A stretch of DNA of 64,000 bases from JABDKJ01 sp039028335 (GTDB lineage: Bacteria > Bacteroidota > Bacteroidia > Flavobacteriales_D > JABDKJ01), in NCBI GenBank assembly GCA_039028335.1, contig JBCCIF010000001.1:46725-110724 (forward strand), read 5' to 3'. The notes under the pieces are model-generated. The model worked only from the letters and a program-made list of their open reading frames with translations, was not told the origin of the DNA and ran no database searches. A program made the position numbers and the translations under genes. Below are positions 8,947-16,949 of this stretch, one piece after another; the stretch's first letter is position 1; the number at the start of each line of letters is the position of its first letter.

Positions 8947-9025
8947 AACATCTTCAAAATTTCATAGTATAACGAAGCATACACCTTGATAGTTTAGTCC
9001 AATCTAACAGTTTAAATTAGAAATT

Positions 9026-9469
9026 ATGAGAGCTGTTAGAAATGTAGTATTGGGTATTTTCCTATGTTCCTTATTTGGATTTACCCTTGAGAATGAAGAT
9101 GAATATAAAAAGCAGGTAAAGCTAAAGGTTATAGCGCATACTTACGAAAACCTGCATAGTGATATTACCCTAGATGTTTTTAAATCCGGAGAACTCGTTC
9201 AAGAAGATATCTCCAATGCGAAGAATAAATTCAATTTGGTACTTGATCTGAATGAGGAATACGATGTAAAGGTTAATCAACCTGGATGTCAGAGCAAGTC
9301 TTTAAAAATAGATACACGCGTAGACGGTTTTACTAAAGGCAATTTGTCTTATGTAATTGAAATTTATATGAAAAAAGAGATTGTCGGTTCTTTGGAAGAA
9401 GACAAAATCCGATTTCATCTGTTTCATGGAATCAATGACAAAACCCTTTTGATGCTGGCAGATAATTGA
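9026..9469 (+). CDS. Small exported protein of unknown function, paralogue of the next gene
   Basis: A 147-residue protein with an N-terminal signal sequence (MRAVRNVVLGIFLCSLFGF) and a mature part of about 125 residues rich in beta strands (KQVKLKVIAHTYENL, FNLVLDLNEEYDVKV, LSYVIEIYMKKE). It aligns by eye with the product of 9540-9968 along its whole mature length, with the same order of strands and a shared core pattern of VKxKxxA, then FNLxLxxxxxYxVxVxQxG. I do not recognise the family; the fold could be a carboxypeptidase-regulatory-like beta sandwich. An inverted repeat separates the two genes. Confidence 0.75.
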   Translation: MRAVRNVVLGIFLCSLFGFTLENEDEYKKQVKLKVIAHTYENLHSDITLDVFKSGELVQEDISNAKNKFNLVLDLNEEYDVKVNQPGCQSKSLKIDTRVDGFTKGNLSYVIEIYMKKEIVGSLEEDKIRFHLFHGINDKTLLMLADN

Positions 9470-9482
9470 TTAGGTAACGAAA

Positions 9483-9522
9483 TGAGGCTTTTCACCGTAT
9501 AAATTTTAAACGAAAAGCCTCA
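9483..9522. repeat. 11-bp perfect inverted repeat between the secreted paralogues
   Basis: TGAGGCTTTTC at 9483-9493 is the exact reverse complement of GAAAAGCCTCA at 9512-9522, with an 18-base AT-rich loop. There is no T-run after the right arm, so it is not a standard terminator for the upstream gene. It could be a partial terminator, an mRNA-processing or stability hairpin, or an operator for the second paralogue, whose ATG lies 18 bases further on. Confidence 0.6.
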
Positions 9523-9539
9523 AACGTGAATACCATTTC

Positions 9540-9968
9540 ATGAAGCGCATCATTCCCATATTAGGTTTGACATTCTGTCTTGCATTTGGGCTCGATTCTC
9601 GCGAATCCAAAGCGGATGTTGTGAAAATCAAAATTACAGCTAAGAGTGCGAACGAATTGGATCCGATTTACATTCAGACGATGGAATTTGGAGAGAATCG
9701 AAAGTTCATCCGCGGAGATGAAGGTGTTTTTAATCTTCATTTAGAACGAGACAAGGTATACTCCGTTTATGTAGGACAAAAAGGAATGCAAACGGTGCTG
9801 TTCAATGTAAACACCTACATTGAAGAAATGCTCACTGGGAATTTCAATTTCTCCATAAATGTTTCTTTGGATTATAAAATGACACAACGGTCAAAGAAGA
9901 TCCACGATGTCGAAATCATTTCGAACGAACAGAATAAGCCAGCCTTATTGTTTCAACGAAAGAACTAA
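9540..9968 (+). CDS. Small exported protein of unknown function, paralogue of the previous gene
   Basis: A 142-residue exported protein (signal sequence MKRIIPILGLTFCLAFGLDS) that looks like a diverged duplicate of 9026-9469: KIKITAKSANELD, GVFNLHLERDKVYSVYVGQK and FNFSINVSLDYKM sit at matching places. There are no cysteines in the mature part and no catalytic motif. The tail is basic (QRSKKIHD). It overlaps the convergent glycosyltransferase gene by the four bases CTAA, where both stop codons lie. Confidence 0.75.
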   Translation: MKRIIPILGLTFCLAFGLDSRESKADVVKIKITAKSANELDPIYIQTMEFGENRKFIRGDEGVFNLHLERDKVYSVYVGQKGMQTVLFNVNTYIEEMLTGNFNFSINVSLDYKMTQRSKKIHDVEIISNEQNKPALLFQRKN

Positions 9969-10924
9969 ATCAAGTCGTCTAACGCATTTAAAAATTCCCG
10001 ATTGTCAATTTGATTTGGACAAGGGTTCTTTTGATCATACTTACAACGATTTCCCAATTTAGAACAAGGTTTGCTTCGCCCACCCTCTGGCATAACAATT
10101 CTGTATTTAGACGAATCCATGTAGGGATACATTCCAAGGCCTGGATGAGTGCAACCCCAATAAGATAAGGTCTTTTTTTGCAGAGCAGCCGCAATATGCA
10201 TCATACCCGTGTCTGGCGTAATCAATAAATCAGATTGCTCAATTACAGAGGCGGATTCATGAATGTTTAATTGACCTGCAAGGCTTTCGACATGATGGAA
10301 TTTCGACTCTATTTCCTTTCCCAAAATTTCATCTTCAGGACCACCGATTAGTTTAATAGGCATGTCAATCAAAGCTAGTATAGCGGACAGTTTTTCTTTC
10401 CCCATGACTTTACCTGGGTGAGCTGCTCCAATTGCCCAAGAAATGAACTTTCCTTCGCATTTCACTCTTTGATTCTCCGGAATAAAATAATCCAATCCTT
10501 CACCATCGTTTTTAATGTCAAAGGAAGAAATGCATTGCATATAGCGATCGACTATATGTTCATCTGGCAGGTGATTTTTGCCAAAATTTACCCAATGCCA
10601 TTTCTCCCAATTCCTTTTATTGATGGTAAAATCTAAGACTTTAGTTTTCCGTTTGATCATTCGTGAGCGAACGTTGTTGTGAAGGTCTATAATGAAATCA
10701 TAGTCTTCATTTTTTATATCTTCTCTGACTTCATGCGTGCTGTGCTCAATGGAATAGGTCTTATCTATGTATGGATTGTCTTCGAGCAGAAATGCAAAAT
10801 TCTTTTTAGTTAAAAAATGAACCTCTGCTCCTCCCAATACTTGTTTTTTTAAATGTCTAAAAACAGGTGTGCACAAGACGATGTCTCCAATTGAACTAAA
10901 GCGTATGACGAGAAATTTTGCCAT
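9965..10924 (-). CDS. Glycosyltransferase family 9 (heptosyltransferase-like)
   Basis: A 319-residue cytoplasmic GT-B enzyme of the WaaC/WaaF family, which adds ADP-heptose or related sugars to the lipopolysaccharide core. The N-terminal RFSSIGDIVLCTPVFRHL (residues 8-25) is the acceptor-side signature and SDLLITPDTGMMHIAAAL (about 230-247) is the nucleotide-sugar binding loop with its TGMMH core. The C-terminus holds four cysteines in a short stretch (KPCSKLGNRCKYDQKNPCP) seen in some Bacteroidota members. The exact sugar donor is not known. A -7 box lies just upstream of the ATG. Confidence 0.9.
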   Translation of the reverse strand: MAKFLVIRFSSIGDIVLCTPVFRHLKKQVLGGAEVHFLTKKNFAFLLEDNPYIDKTYSIEHSTHEVREDIKNEDYDFIIDLHNNVRSRMIKRKTKVLDFTINKRNWEKWHWVNFGKNHLPDEHIVDRYMQCISSFDIKNDGEGLDYFIPENQRVKCEGKFISWAIGAAHPGKVMGKEKLSAILALIDMPIKLIGGPEDEILGKEIESKFHHVESLAGQLNIHESASVIEQSDLLITPDTGMMHIAAALQKKTLSYWGCTHPGLGMYPYMDSSKYRIVMPEGGRSKPCSKLGNRCKYDQKNPCPNQIDNREFLNALDDLI

Positions 10925-10938
10925 TTATTGAATGCGAA

Positions 10939-10946
10939 CAAAGGTA
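10939..10946 (-). promoter_or_regulatory. -7 element for the GT9 gene
   Basis: CAAAGGTA on the plus strand reads TACCTTTG on the minus strand, an exact match 14 bases from the ATG. It lies in the 45-base divergent spacer shared with the tatD-family gene. Confidence 0.5.
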
Positions 10947-10969
10947 AATTAATTCCCTATTTTCGAGCC

Positions 10970-11743
10970 ATGCAATTTGTTGACACGCATACGCATATGT
11001 ATTTGACTCAATTTGATGAGGATAGGGATGAAGCAATAGAAAGAGCTTTGAATCAAGGAATATCTAAAATCTTATTGCCAAATATTGACAAAACATCAAT
11101 AGAGCCCATGCTCAAACTCGTAGACAGGTATCCCAATAATTGCTTCCCTATGATGGGATTGCATCCCTGTTCTGTAAAAGAGGATTTTAAAGATGAGTTA
11201 GCGGTCGTGCGTTCCTATTTGGACAAAGGTGGATTTAAAGCGATCGGAGAAATTGGGATAGACTTGCATTGGGACACTTCAACATTGGGCATGCAGCAAG
11301 AAGCTTTCCGGCAGCAAATCATTTGGGCAAAGGAACGAGAGTTACCAATCGTAATTCACGCTAGAAAATCCTTTGATGAGATTTTTGAAATCGTAGATGA
11401 ATTGAATGATGAACGTCTAACAGGAATTTTTCATTGCTTCACGGGGAGTTTCCAACAAGCAGAGAAAATCATTGCCTATGGGGGCTTCAAACTGGGTATA
11501 GGAGGAGTTTTGACATATAAGAATGCAGGTGTGGCCGAGACCATAGGCCGAGTAGATATCGAGCATTTGGTCCTGGAAACAGATGCACCCTACTTGAGTC
11601 CTGTTCCATTTAGAGGAAAGCGGAATGAAACGGCATATACCTATTATGTTGCAGAGAAACTAGCCGAAATTTACGGACGTTCTATTGAAGAAATTGGTAG
11701 AATAACCTCGGCCAATGCCCACGAAGTTTTTGATCTCGCATGA
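10970..11743 (+). CDS. TatD family metal-dependent hydrolase
   Basis: A 257-residue TIM-barrel metallohydrolase of the TatD/YcfH family, which includes 3'-5' DNA exonucleases and D-aminoacyl-tRNA deacylase-type activities. Metal ligands are visible in VDTHTHMYL (residues 4-12), AIGEIGIDLHWD (about 91-102), IVIHARKS (about 128), FHCFTGS (about 154) and LETDAPYLSP (about 203). An in-frame TTG exists at 10928 but would start inside the divergent promoter, so the ATG at 10970, right before the first motif, is chosen. The stop overlaps the asparaginase start (ATGA). Confidence 0.93.
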   Translation: MQFVDTHTHMYLTQFDEDRDEAIERALNQGISKILLPNIDKTSIEPMLKLVDRYPNNCFPMMGLHPCSVKEDFKDELAVVRSYLDKGGFKAIGEIGIDLHWDTSTLGMQQEAFRQQIIWAKERELPIVIHARKSFDEIFEIVDELNDERLTGIFHCFTGSFQQAEKIIAYGGFKLGIGGVLTYKNAGVAETIGRVDIEHLVLETDAPYLSPVPFRGKRNETAYTYYVAEKLAEIYGRSIEEIGRITSANAHEVFDLA

Positions 11744-12756
11744 AAAAAAAGAAGGTATTACTCATCTATACAGGAGGCACCATAGGAATGGTGAAGAATC
11801 ATTTAACTGGCAGATTAGAACCGGTTGACTTCGACAATTTATTGAGTCAAATTCCAGCTCTTAAAAAATTTAATTGCCGAATAGATGCCTTGTTCTTCAG
11901 CGTTCCAATTGATTCCTCTGATGCAGGTCCCGAGACCTGGCTTAAACTGATTAAGCTCATCGAGAAACACTATGAAAAATACGATGGTTTTGTCATTCTT
12001 CATGGAACGGATACAATGGCCTATTCTGCTTCTGCATTGAGCTTTATGATAGAGGATCTTCAGAAGCCAATTGTTTTTACGGGAAGTCAGTTGCCGCTGG
12101 AAATGATTCGGACAGATGGGAAAGAGAATTTGATTACATCCATTGAAATAGCGTCTTCTGATAAAGCACCAAAAGAAGTGTGTATTTACTTTGAGGATCT
12201 GCTTCTTAGAGGAAATAGAACAACGAAATTTTCTTCCGAACACTTTGATGCTTTTAAGTCACCCAATTTTCCTCCATTGGCCGAAGCAGGTGTTCACATT
12301 GAGTACAATCCAAAATTTTATTTACCTGCAAATAGAAAGAAGACGCAATTTCATAAAACGGTATCCGATAAAATAGCTGTAATCACTTTTTACCCTGGAA
12401 TTCGAGAAGATCAAGTCACAGGGGTTTTGGAGAATGAGAACAATAAAGGGATTGTGCTCCAAACTTTCGGCAGTGGCAACATTCCTAATCAAGATTGGCT
12501 GAGAAGAGCCTTGGATAAAGCCATACAAGAGGGCAAACTCATCCTCAATACTACACACTGTATTGATGGCGGAGTAGAGCAAGGAAAGTATGAAAACAGT
12601 GCAATTTTGAGTGAGGTCGGTGCTATTTCAGGTTTAGATATTTCTTTAGAAGCTGCAGTAACTAAAATGATGTTCCTTTTGGGAACGTATAGCACCGCCA
12701 AAGCGAAGCGATTATTAGCTGAAGTGCTATCGGGAGAGATGGAGACAAATCAATGA
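11740..12756 (+). CDS. ansA: Type I L-asparaginase
   Basis: A 338-residue cytoplasmic asparaginase, converting L-asparagine to aspartate and ammonia. The two threonine motifs of the family are present: LLIYTGGTIGMVKN (residues 6-19) and VILHGTDTMAYSASALSFM (about 85-103), followed by FTGSQLP. There is no signal peptide, which favours the type I enzyme. It is translationally coupled to the TatD-like gene. The 3' end overlaps the convergent alkyltransferase-like gene by seven bases. Confidence 0.95.
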   Translation: MKKKKVLLIYTGGTIGMVKNHLTGRLEPVDFDNLLSQIPALKKFNCRIDALFFSVPIDSSDAGPETWLKLIKLIEKHYEKYDGFVILHGTDTMAYSASALSFMIEDLQKPIVFTGSQLPLEMIRTDGKENLITSIEIASSDKAPKEVCIYFEDLLLRGNRTTKFSSEHFDAFKSPNFPPLAEAGVHIEYNPKFYLPANRKKTQFHKTVSDKIAVITFYPGIREDQVTGVLENENNKGIVLQTFGSGNIPNQDWLRRALDKAIQEGKLILNTTHCIDGGVEQGKYENSAILSEVGAISGLDISLEAAVTKMMFLLGTYSTAKAKRLLAEVLSGEMETNQ

Positions 12757-13115
12757 TCGAGTGATAATTCGATCATGGGATCCCAAAACACATCCTTGAA
12801 TTTTTGAACCTTGTCGTTCTTTACTTGAACGCCTTCAGCTTCTAATTTTTCCTGCATTGCAAAAGGTGATTCAAAATGGTGTTTCCCTGTAAGAAGGCCT
12901 GCTGAATTTACAACACGATGTGCGGGGACGGATGGAACTGCTGTATGACTCGCATTCATTGCCCAACCCACCATACGAGCTGATTTCGCAAGGCCTAAAT
13001 ATTTAGCAATGGCGCCATATGATGTAATACGTCCTTCTGGAATTAGACGAACCACCTCAAAGACCATTTTGAAAAAGTCCTTGTTCTTTTCTGATATTTT
13101 CTTAGTTGCGATCAA
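12750..13115 (-). CDS. Alkyltransferase-like (MGMT-family) protein lacking the catalytic cysteine
   Basis: A 121-residue protein equal to the C-terminal DNA-binding domain of O6-alkylguanine-DNA alkyltransferase. The family features RITSYGAIAKYLG (residues 29-41), ARMVGWAMN and PAHRVVNSAGLLTG (64-77) are present, but the methyl-accepting Cys of PCHRV is replaced by Ala (residue 65). Alkyltransferase-like proteins of this kind bind alkylated bases and hand them to nucleotide excision repair. The ORF opens with TTG at 13115, overlapping the end of trmB by 14 bases; a later ATG at 13067 would cut into the first helix and is less likely. Confidence 0.88.
   Translation of the reverse strand: MIATKKISEKNKDFFKMVFEVVRLIPEGRITSYGAIAKYLGLAKSARMVGWAMNASHTAVPSVPAHRVVNSAGLLTGKHHFESPFAMQEKLEAEGVQVKNDKVQKFKDVFWDPMIELSLDH
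12753..12776. terminator. Hairpin at the convergent ansA / MGMT-family gene ends
   Basis: ATGATCGA (12753-12760) and TCGATCAT (12769-12776) form an 8-bp perfect stem with an 8-base loop across both stop codons. There is no T-run on either side, so it may end or stabilise both messages rather than act as a classical terminator. Confidence 0.35.
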
Positions 13116-13791
13116 TTCGAAATTGAATAAACTTGATTTTCTTCCCCTCTTTCAGCCAACGCTTTTCATAAAATGTCTTAATCTCCATTAGCGCGTTCAA
13201 TTCTTCTGGAAATTTCTCCTTTCCGATACCATAAACATCTAAAGATTGATATAGAACCTTAAGACCTTGTTCATGAATAACATCAAGCGTAAAATCAGTC
13301 AAAAAAGTACTATCTGATTTAAGGTTGATCGTTCCTTTTGGAATCAACAAATTTCGATATCTATCGAGAAATAGAGGATGAGTTAAGCGGTGCTTTGCAT
13401 TTCTTTTTTTCTTGTGTGGGTCGGCAAAAGTAATCCAGATCTCGCTGATTTCATCTTTGTCAAAAAAGCGTTCAATGAACTCTATTCGTGTACGTAAAAA
13501 ATACAAGTTGGCCATTTCTTCATGAAGAGCTGTTTTTGCACCTCGCCACATTCTTGCGCCTTTTATATCAATCCCAATGAAGTTCTTATTTGGAAATTTG
13601 CGGGCCATTCCAACTGTGTACTCTCCTTTGCCACAAGCCAATTCCAAAACAATCGGATTGTAATTGTCGAAATACGTACTCCATTTACCCTTGAATGGAC
13701 TGTCTTTCGCAAGAACCTCATCAATTGATGGCTCGAGAACATTTTCCATTCTTGCATTCTCTGCAAACCGTTTAAGTTTGTCCTTTCCCAT
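13102..13791 (-). CDS. trmB: tRNA (guanine-N7)-methyltransferase
   Basis: A 229-residue SAM-dependent enzyme that makes m7G46 in tRNA variable loops. The SAM site LELACGKGEYTVGMA (about residues 49-63), FIGIDIKGARMWRG (about 71-84) and the tRNA-binding strand IWITFADPHKKKRNAKHRL (about 118-136) match the family. The ORF can be extended to a TTG at 13824, but a perfect -7 promoter box at 13800-13807 lies inside that extension, so the ATG at 13791 (MGKDKLKRF) is chosen. It is divergent from the neighbouring glycosyltransferase. Confidence 0.94.
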   Translation of the reverse strand: MGKDKLKRFAENARMENVLEPSIDEVLAKDSPFKGKWSTYFDNYNPIVLELACGKGEYTVGMARKFPNKNFIGIDIKGARMWRGAKTALHEEMANLYFLRTRIEFIERFFDKDEISEIWITFADPHKKKRNAKHRLTHPLFLDRYRNLLIPKGTINLKSDSTFLTDFTLDVIHEQGLKVLYQSLDVYGIGKEKFPEELNALMEIKTFYEKRWLKEGKKIKFIQFRIDRN

Positions 13792-13799
13792 AGAGGGTT

Positions 13800-13807
13800 C
13801 AAAATTA
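13800..13807 (-). promoter_or_regulatory. -7 element for trmB
   Basis: CAAAATTA on the plus strand reads TAATTTTG on the minus strand, an exact match only 8 bases from the chosen ATG. The transcript would have a very short or no leader. Confidence 0.5.
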
Positions 13808-13839
13808 AAATTTTGAAAAAGCAATGTACCTTTAGAGCA

Positions 13840-14856
13840 GTGAATTTAAATTTAGATAGCCACAACCACATTCTTGTGTGTCCCCTCGATTGGGGACTTG
13901 GTCATTCCACACGTTGTATTCCTCTAATCGATCAGTTCTTAAGATTAGGCAAGCAGGTTTCAATCGCTGGAAATGGTGGTTCCCTGGAATTATTAAAGTT
14001 GGAGTTTCCCGACCTCATTTTTTTTGAATTGCCGGCTTATAATATTTCCTACCCCAAGAAGGGAAAATACTTTTTGTGGCATATGGGTTTCCAAAGCAAA
14101 AAAATTTTGCAAGCCATTCTTCGTGAAAAGAAAGAAGTGGAACGCATTCTGGAAAATTCATCGATAGACTTGATCCTTTCCGATAATCGATTCGGATGTT
14201 ATCATAAAGACATTTATTCAGTTTTCTTAAGCCATCAGGTTAATATGTCCTTACCACAAGGGTTCAACTGGTTGAATCGTATTAATAAGCAATTTATATC
14301 CCGATTTAATGAGCTATGGATCCCAGATTTTGAAGGCCCTGATAATCTCACTGGTGAGCTTTCGAATGCTGAAGGAATGGATGCTAAATATATAGGTCCG
14401 CTCAGTCGATTTAAAAGATGTGAAAAAAGCACAAACATGACTTATGATCTTCTTTGCATACTATCTGGGCCTGAACCACAAAGAAGTATTTTTGAAGCAG
14501 CGGTAAGGAGAAAAATGCTCTCTTCAAAACTCAAGTGTGCACTTCTTAGGGGTGTTCCCAATGAACCGAGTAAAAGCAAATTTGAGAATATTGATATTTG
14601 GGGTCACTTAAGAGGAACGGATTTAAATGATTTGATTAATCAAAGTAAATGGGTCCTTTGTCGCGCAGGGTATTCAAGTATTATGGATTTATATCAACTC
14701 CAGAAAGAAGCCATTCTGGTGCCAACACCCGGTCAGACAGAGCAAGAATATTTAGCCCGCTATTTAGATGGTCGAAAAGGATTTACCTTTATCAATCAAG
14801 ATGAACTAGAACGTTTTGTTTTCGAGGATGAATTGCGCAACGTCTTTGCCAACTAA
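13840..14856 (+). CDS. GT28/MurG-like glycosyltransferase
   Basis: A roughly 338-residue GT-B glycosyltransferase of the Bacteroidota family related to MurG and glycolipid transferases. The N-terminal PLDWGLGHSTRCIPLI motif (about residues 13-28) resembles the GxGH loop of MurG, and CRAGYSSIMDL (about 289-299) resembles the C-terminal donor-binding helix, followed by PTPGQTEQEYLA. There is no ATG near the start; GTG at 13840 or TTG at 13813 are the options. The acceptor is unknown. The last 51 bases overlap the convergent nadD. Confidence 0.82.
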   Translation: MNLNLDSHNHILVCPLDWGLGHSTRCIPLIDQFLRLGKQVSIAGNGGSLELLKLEFPDLIFFELPAYNISYPKKGKYFLWHMGFQSKKILQAILREKKEVERILENSSIDLILSDNRFGCYHKDIYSVFLSHQVNMSLPQGFNWLNRINKQFISRFNELWIPDFEGPDNLTGELSNAEGMDAKYIGPLSRFKRCEKSTNMTYDLLCILSGPEPQRSIFEAAVRRKMLSSKLKCALLRGVPNEPSKSKFENIDIWGHLRGTDLNDLINQSKWVLCRAGYSSIMDLYQLQKEAILVPTPGQTEQEYLARYLDGRKGFTFINQDELERFVFEDELRNVFAN

Positions 14857-15375
14857 AAAGCGAATGTCTTTTCCTTGTTGCAAGTTTTCTCGGATATAAG
14901 TAGAAGAAATGTCGAGTTTTGGAGCAGCTATTTGCTTTGCATTTTTCAATTCGAGATGATTGTTCGAAGAGGTAGTTCTTGGATAGACATAGAAAAAATT
15001 TTCAGCAATAATGTCTTCTCCATTTTTCCATTTTGGAAGTCCTTCTAAAATATCTTCTCCGATAATTATTGAAAATTGATGCTCAGGGAAACGATTCCTC
15101 AACTCTTTTAAGGTGAAGTAGGTATAAGAAGGCTTAGGCAATTCGAACTCAATATCGCATGGCTTTATATTTTCATGACCTTTCAGAGCAACTTTTAATA
15201 AATCGAGGCGGAGCTCTTCATTCCAAAGTCCCTTTTTTTCTTTGAATGGGTTCTGAGGGGAAATCACCATCCACACCTCATCGATTTCCTCATTTTGCCA
15301 TAGGTAATTGGCAATTGATAAATGGCCTATATGTACTGGATTAAACGATCCAAAAAACAGGCCGACTTTAAGCAT
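14806..15375 (-). CDS. nadD: Nicotinate-nucleotide adenylyltransferase
   Basis: A 189-residue enzyme that adenylates nicotinate mononucleotide to deamido-NAD in NAD synthesis. GLFFGSFNPVHIGHL (residues 5-19) carries the HxGH nucleotidyltransferase motif, and ISSTYIREN (about 160-168) is the second family motif. An alternative start three codons upstream (15384) is possible. The start overlaps the gmk stop by eight bases, so the yicC-gmk-nadD order is an operon. Its last 51 bases run antisense to the end of the GT28-like gene. Confidence 0.95.
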   Translation of the reverse strand: MLKVGLFFGSFNPVHIGHLSIANYLWQNEEIDEVWMVISPQNPFKEKKGLWNEELRLDLLKVALKGHENIKPCDIEFELPKPSYTYFTLKELRNRFPEHQFSIIIGEDILEGLPKWKNGEDIIAENFFYVYPRTTSSNNHLELKNAKQIAAPKLDISSTYIRENLQQGKDIRFLVGKDVAQFILENKTF

Positions 15376-15949
15376 TGCTGACAAAATTTTTGGTGAGTTC
15401 CATCAATTCGTTTTTTGCCTTATCTAAGGCATCATTTATTAAGATATAATCGAATTGAGAAGCAGTTTTCATTTCTTCTTCAGCTTTATCAAGCCGCATC
15501 AAAATTTCTTCTTCTTTTTCGGTTTCTCTTTTTCTGAGCCGTTCTTCTAGCACGTCCATATGACCTGGACTAACGAATATTGCCAAGGCGCAGTCTCCCA
15601 TTTTTTTCTTTAAATGTAATCCTCCAATAACATCGACATCAAAAACAACATGTTTGTTTTTAGACCAAATTCGCTCTACTTCTTGATTCAATGTTCCGTA
15701 AAACCTTCCTTCATAAACCTCTTCCCATTCCAAGAATTCATTATTTCTAATCCTTGATTTAAACTCTTCATCGCTTAGGAAATAATAATCCTTTCCATCT
15801 TCTTCTCCTTTTCTTTTTGGGCGATTGGTTGCAGAAATAGAGAAACAAAGGTCAGTTCTTTCGCTGAGCAAATGTCTGACTAAAGTTGTTTTACCGGCTC
15901 CAGAAGGAGCCGAAACGATTATTGATTTTCCTAGAAAGTCAGAGGACAT
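15368..15949 (-). CDS. gmk: Guanylate kinase
   Basis: A 193-residue guanylate kinase (GMP + ATP to GDP + ADP). The P-loop SAPSGAGKTTLVRHL (residues 13-27), the GMP-binding stretch RPKRKGEEDGKDYYFLS (about 43-59) and FLEWEEVYEGRFYGT (about 73-87) are typical and complete. The gene sits between yicC and nadD with overlaps of 11 and 8 bases, an arrangement common in this phylum. Confidence 0.97.
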   Translation of the reverse strand: MSSDFLGKSIIVSAPSGAGKTTLVRHLLSERTDLCFSISATNRPKRKGEEDGKDYYFLSDEEFKSRIRNNEFLEWEEVYEGRFYGTLNQEVERIWSKNKHVVFDVDVIGGLHLKKKMGDCALAIFVSPGHMDVLEERLRKRETEKEEEILMRLDKAEEEMKTASQFDYILINDALDKAKNELMELTKNFVSNA

Positions 15950-16808
15950 TGAGAACCTGTTCCTTGATGCGTTCTAAATTGTCTTTCATCTCGACCACAA
16001 TTTTTTGCATTTCAGCATTGTAGGACTTTGCCCCGAGGGTGTTGATTTCTCTTCCCATTTCCTGGGTAATGAACCCAAGCTTCTTACCATTCGAATCATT
16101 AAGAGCCAAGGTCTCCGAGAAATACTTTAAATGGCTGCTCAATCGAACAAATTCTTCATTGACGTCCATTTTCTCAATGTAATAGATTAGCTCCTGTTCG
16201 AATCGGGTTTCATCAACATTCTCTTTGTCTATTGTCTTTTCTAGAGCAGATCTGATTCTTGTCTTTACAAGCTCGATCCGTTCTTCGGAAATAGGTTGTA
16301 TGGTGGAAAGCAGTGATGTTATATTAGCGATTGATTGCGTGAGGTCTTTTTCAAGTTTTTCCCCTTCGTCTTTTCTAAAACCAGTCAATTTTTTAGCAGC
16401 TTCTTGAACCAGATTAGAAACCAATTCCCATTCTGAGTCATCAATTTCAGCAATTTCTGTTTGCATCATCTCAGGCATACGAACCAAAACAGAAGTGTAG
16501 TCAATTGTCTTAAATTCCAATTCCTTTTCAAGAGATTTGATTTCATTGAAATAAATCCGGGCCATACTTTTGTTGAGTGCAGCTTTCTTATTTGTTCCGC
16601 CAGAACAGGTGATGATACACTCTACCTTTCCCCTTCTGATTTCGGTATTGATGAAAGACCGGAATGCCAATTCTTTTTCCTTGTATTCAGATGGAATTTT
16701 AAAATAAACATCCAATTGTTTTGAATTAAGAGACCTCAATTCAACTATAATTTTTTTCTCCTCAATACTTCCCTCCGCACGACCATATCCCGTCATTGAT
16801 AGGACCAT
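15939..16808 (-). CDS. yicC: YicC family endoribonuclease-like protein
   Basis: A 289-residue YicC/YloC family protein. The N-terminus VLSMTGYGRAEGS (residues 2-14) with RSLNSKQLDVYFKIP is the family signature. The C-terminal DUF1732 region contains RFEQELIYYIEKMDVNEEF and GKKLGFITQEMGREINTLG, both strongly conserved in the family. E. coli YicC has RNase activity and affects stationary-phase fitness; the role here is unknown. A TTG at 16826 would add six residues but lies within the -7 box, so the ATG at 16808 is used. Confidence 0.95.
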   Translation of the reverse strand: MVLSMTGYGRAEGSIEEKKIIVELRSLNSKQLDVYFKIPSEYKEKELAFRSFINTEIRRGKVECIITCSGGTNKKAALNKSMARIYFNEIKSLEKELEFKTIDYTSVLVRMPEMMQTEIAEIDDSEWELVSNLVQEAAKKLTGFRKDEGEKLEKDLTQSIANITSLLSTIQPISEERIELVKTRIRSALEKTIDKENVDETRFEQELIYYIEKMDVNEEFVRLSSHLKYFSETLALNDSNGKKLGFITQEMGREINTLGAKSYNAEMQKIVVEMKDNLERIKEQVLNVL

Positions 16809-16823
16809 AGATTCAAATTTTTC

Positions 16824-16831
16824 CAAATGTA
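16824..16831 (-). promoter_or_regulatory. -7 element for yicC-gmk-nadD
   Basis: CAAATGTA on the plus strand reads TACATTTG on the minus strand, an exact match 15 bases upstream of the yicC ATG. Confidence 0.5.
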
Positions 16832-16949
16832 ATCATTTCAAAATCATCACTTTTGATTCAATTTAGATGAAGCGTAAGGATTAATTTAGTCTATATTAAC
16901 TTTTCGATGAATAGACCGTTTATTGTGTTATACGTTATAGGTTAGGGAG

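Noticed and set aside
11839..12243. 134-residue minus-strand ORF opposite ansA
   Set aside because: Antisense shadow of conserved asparaginase sequence.
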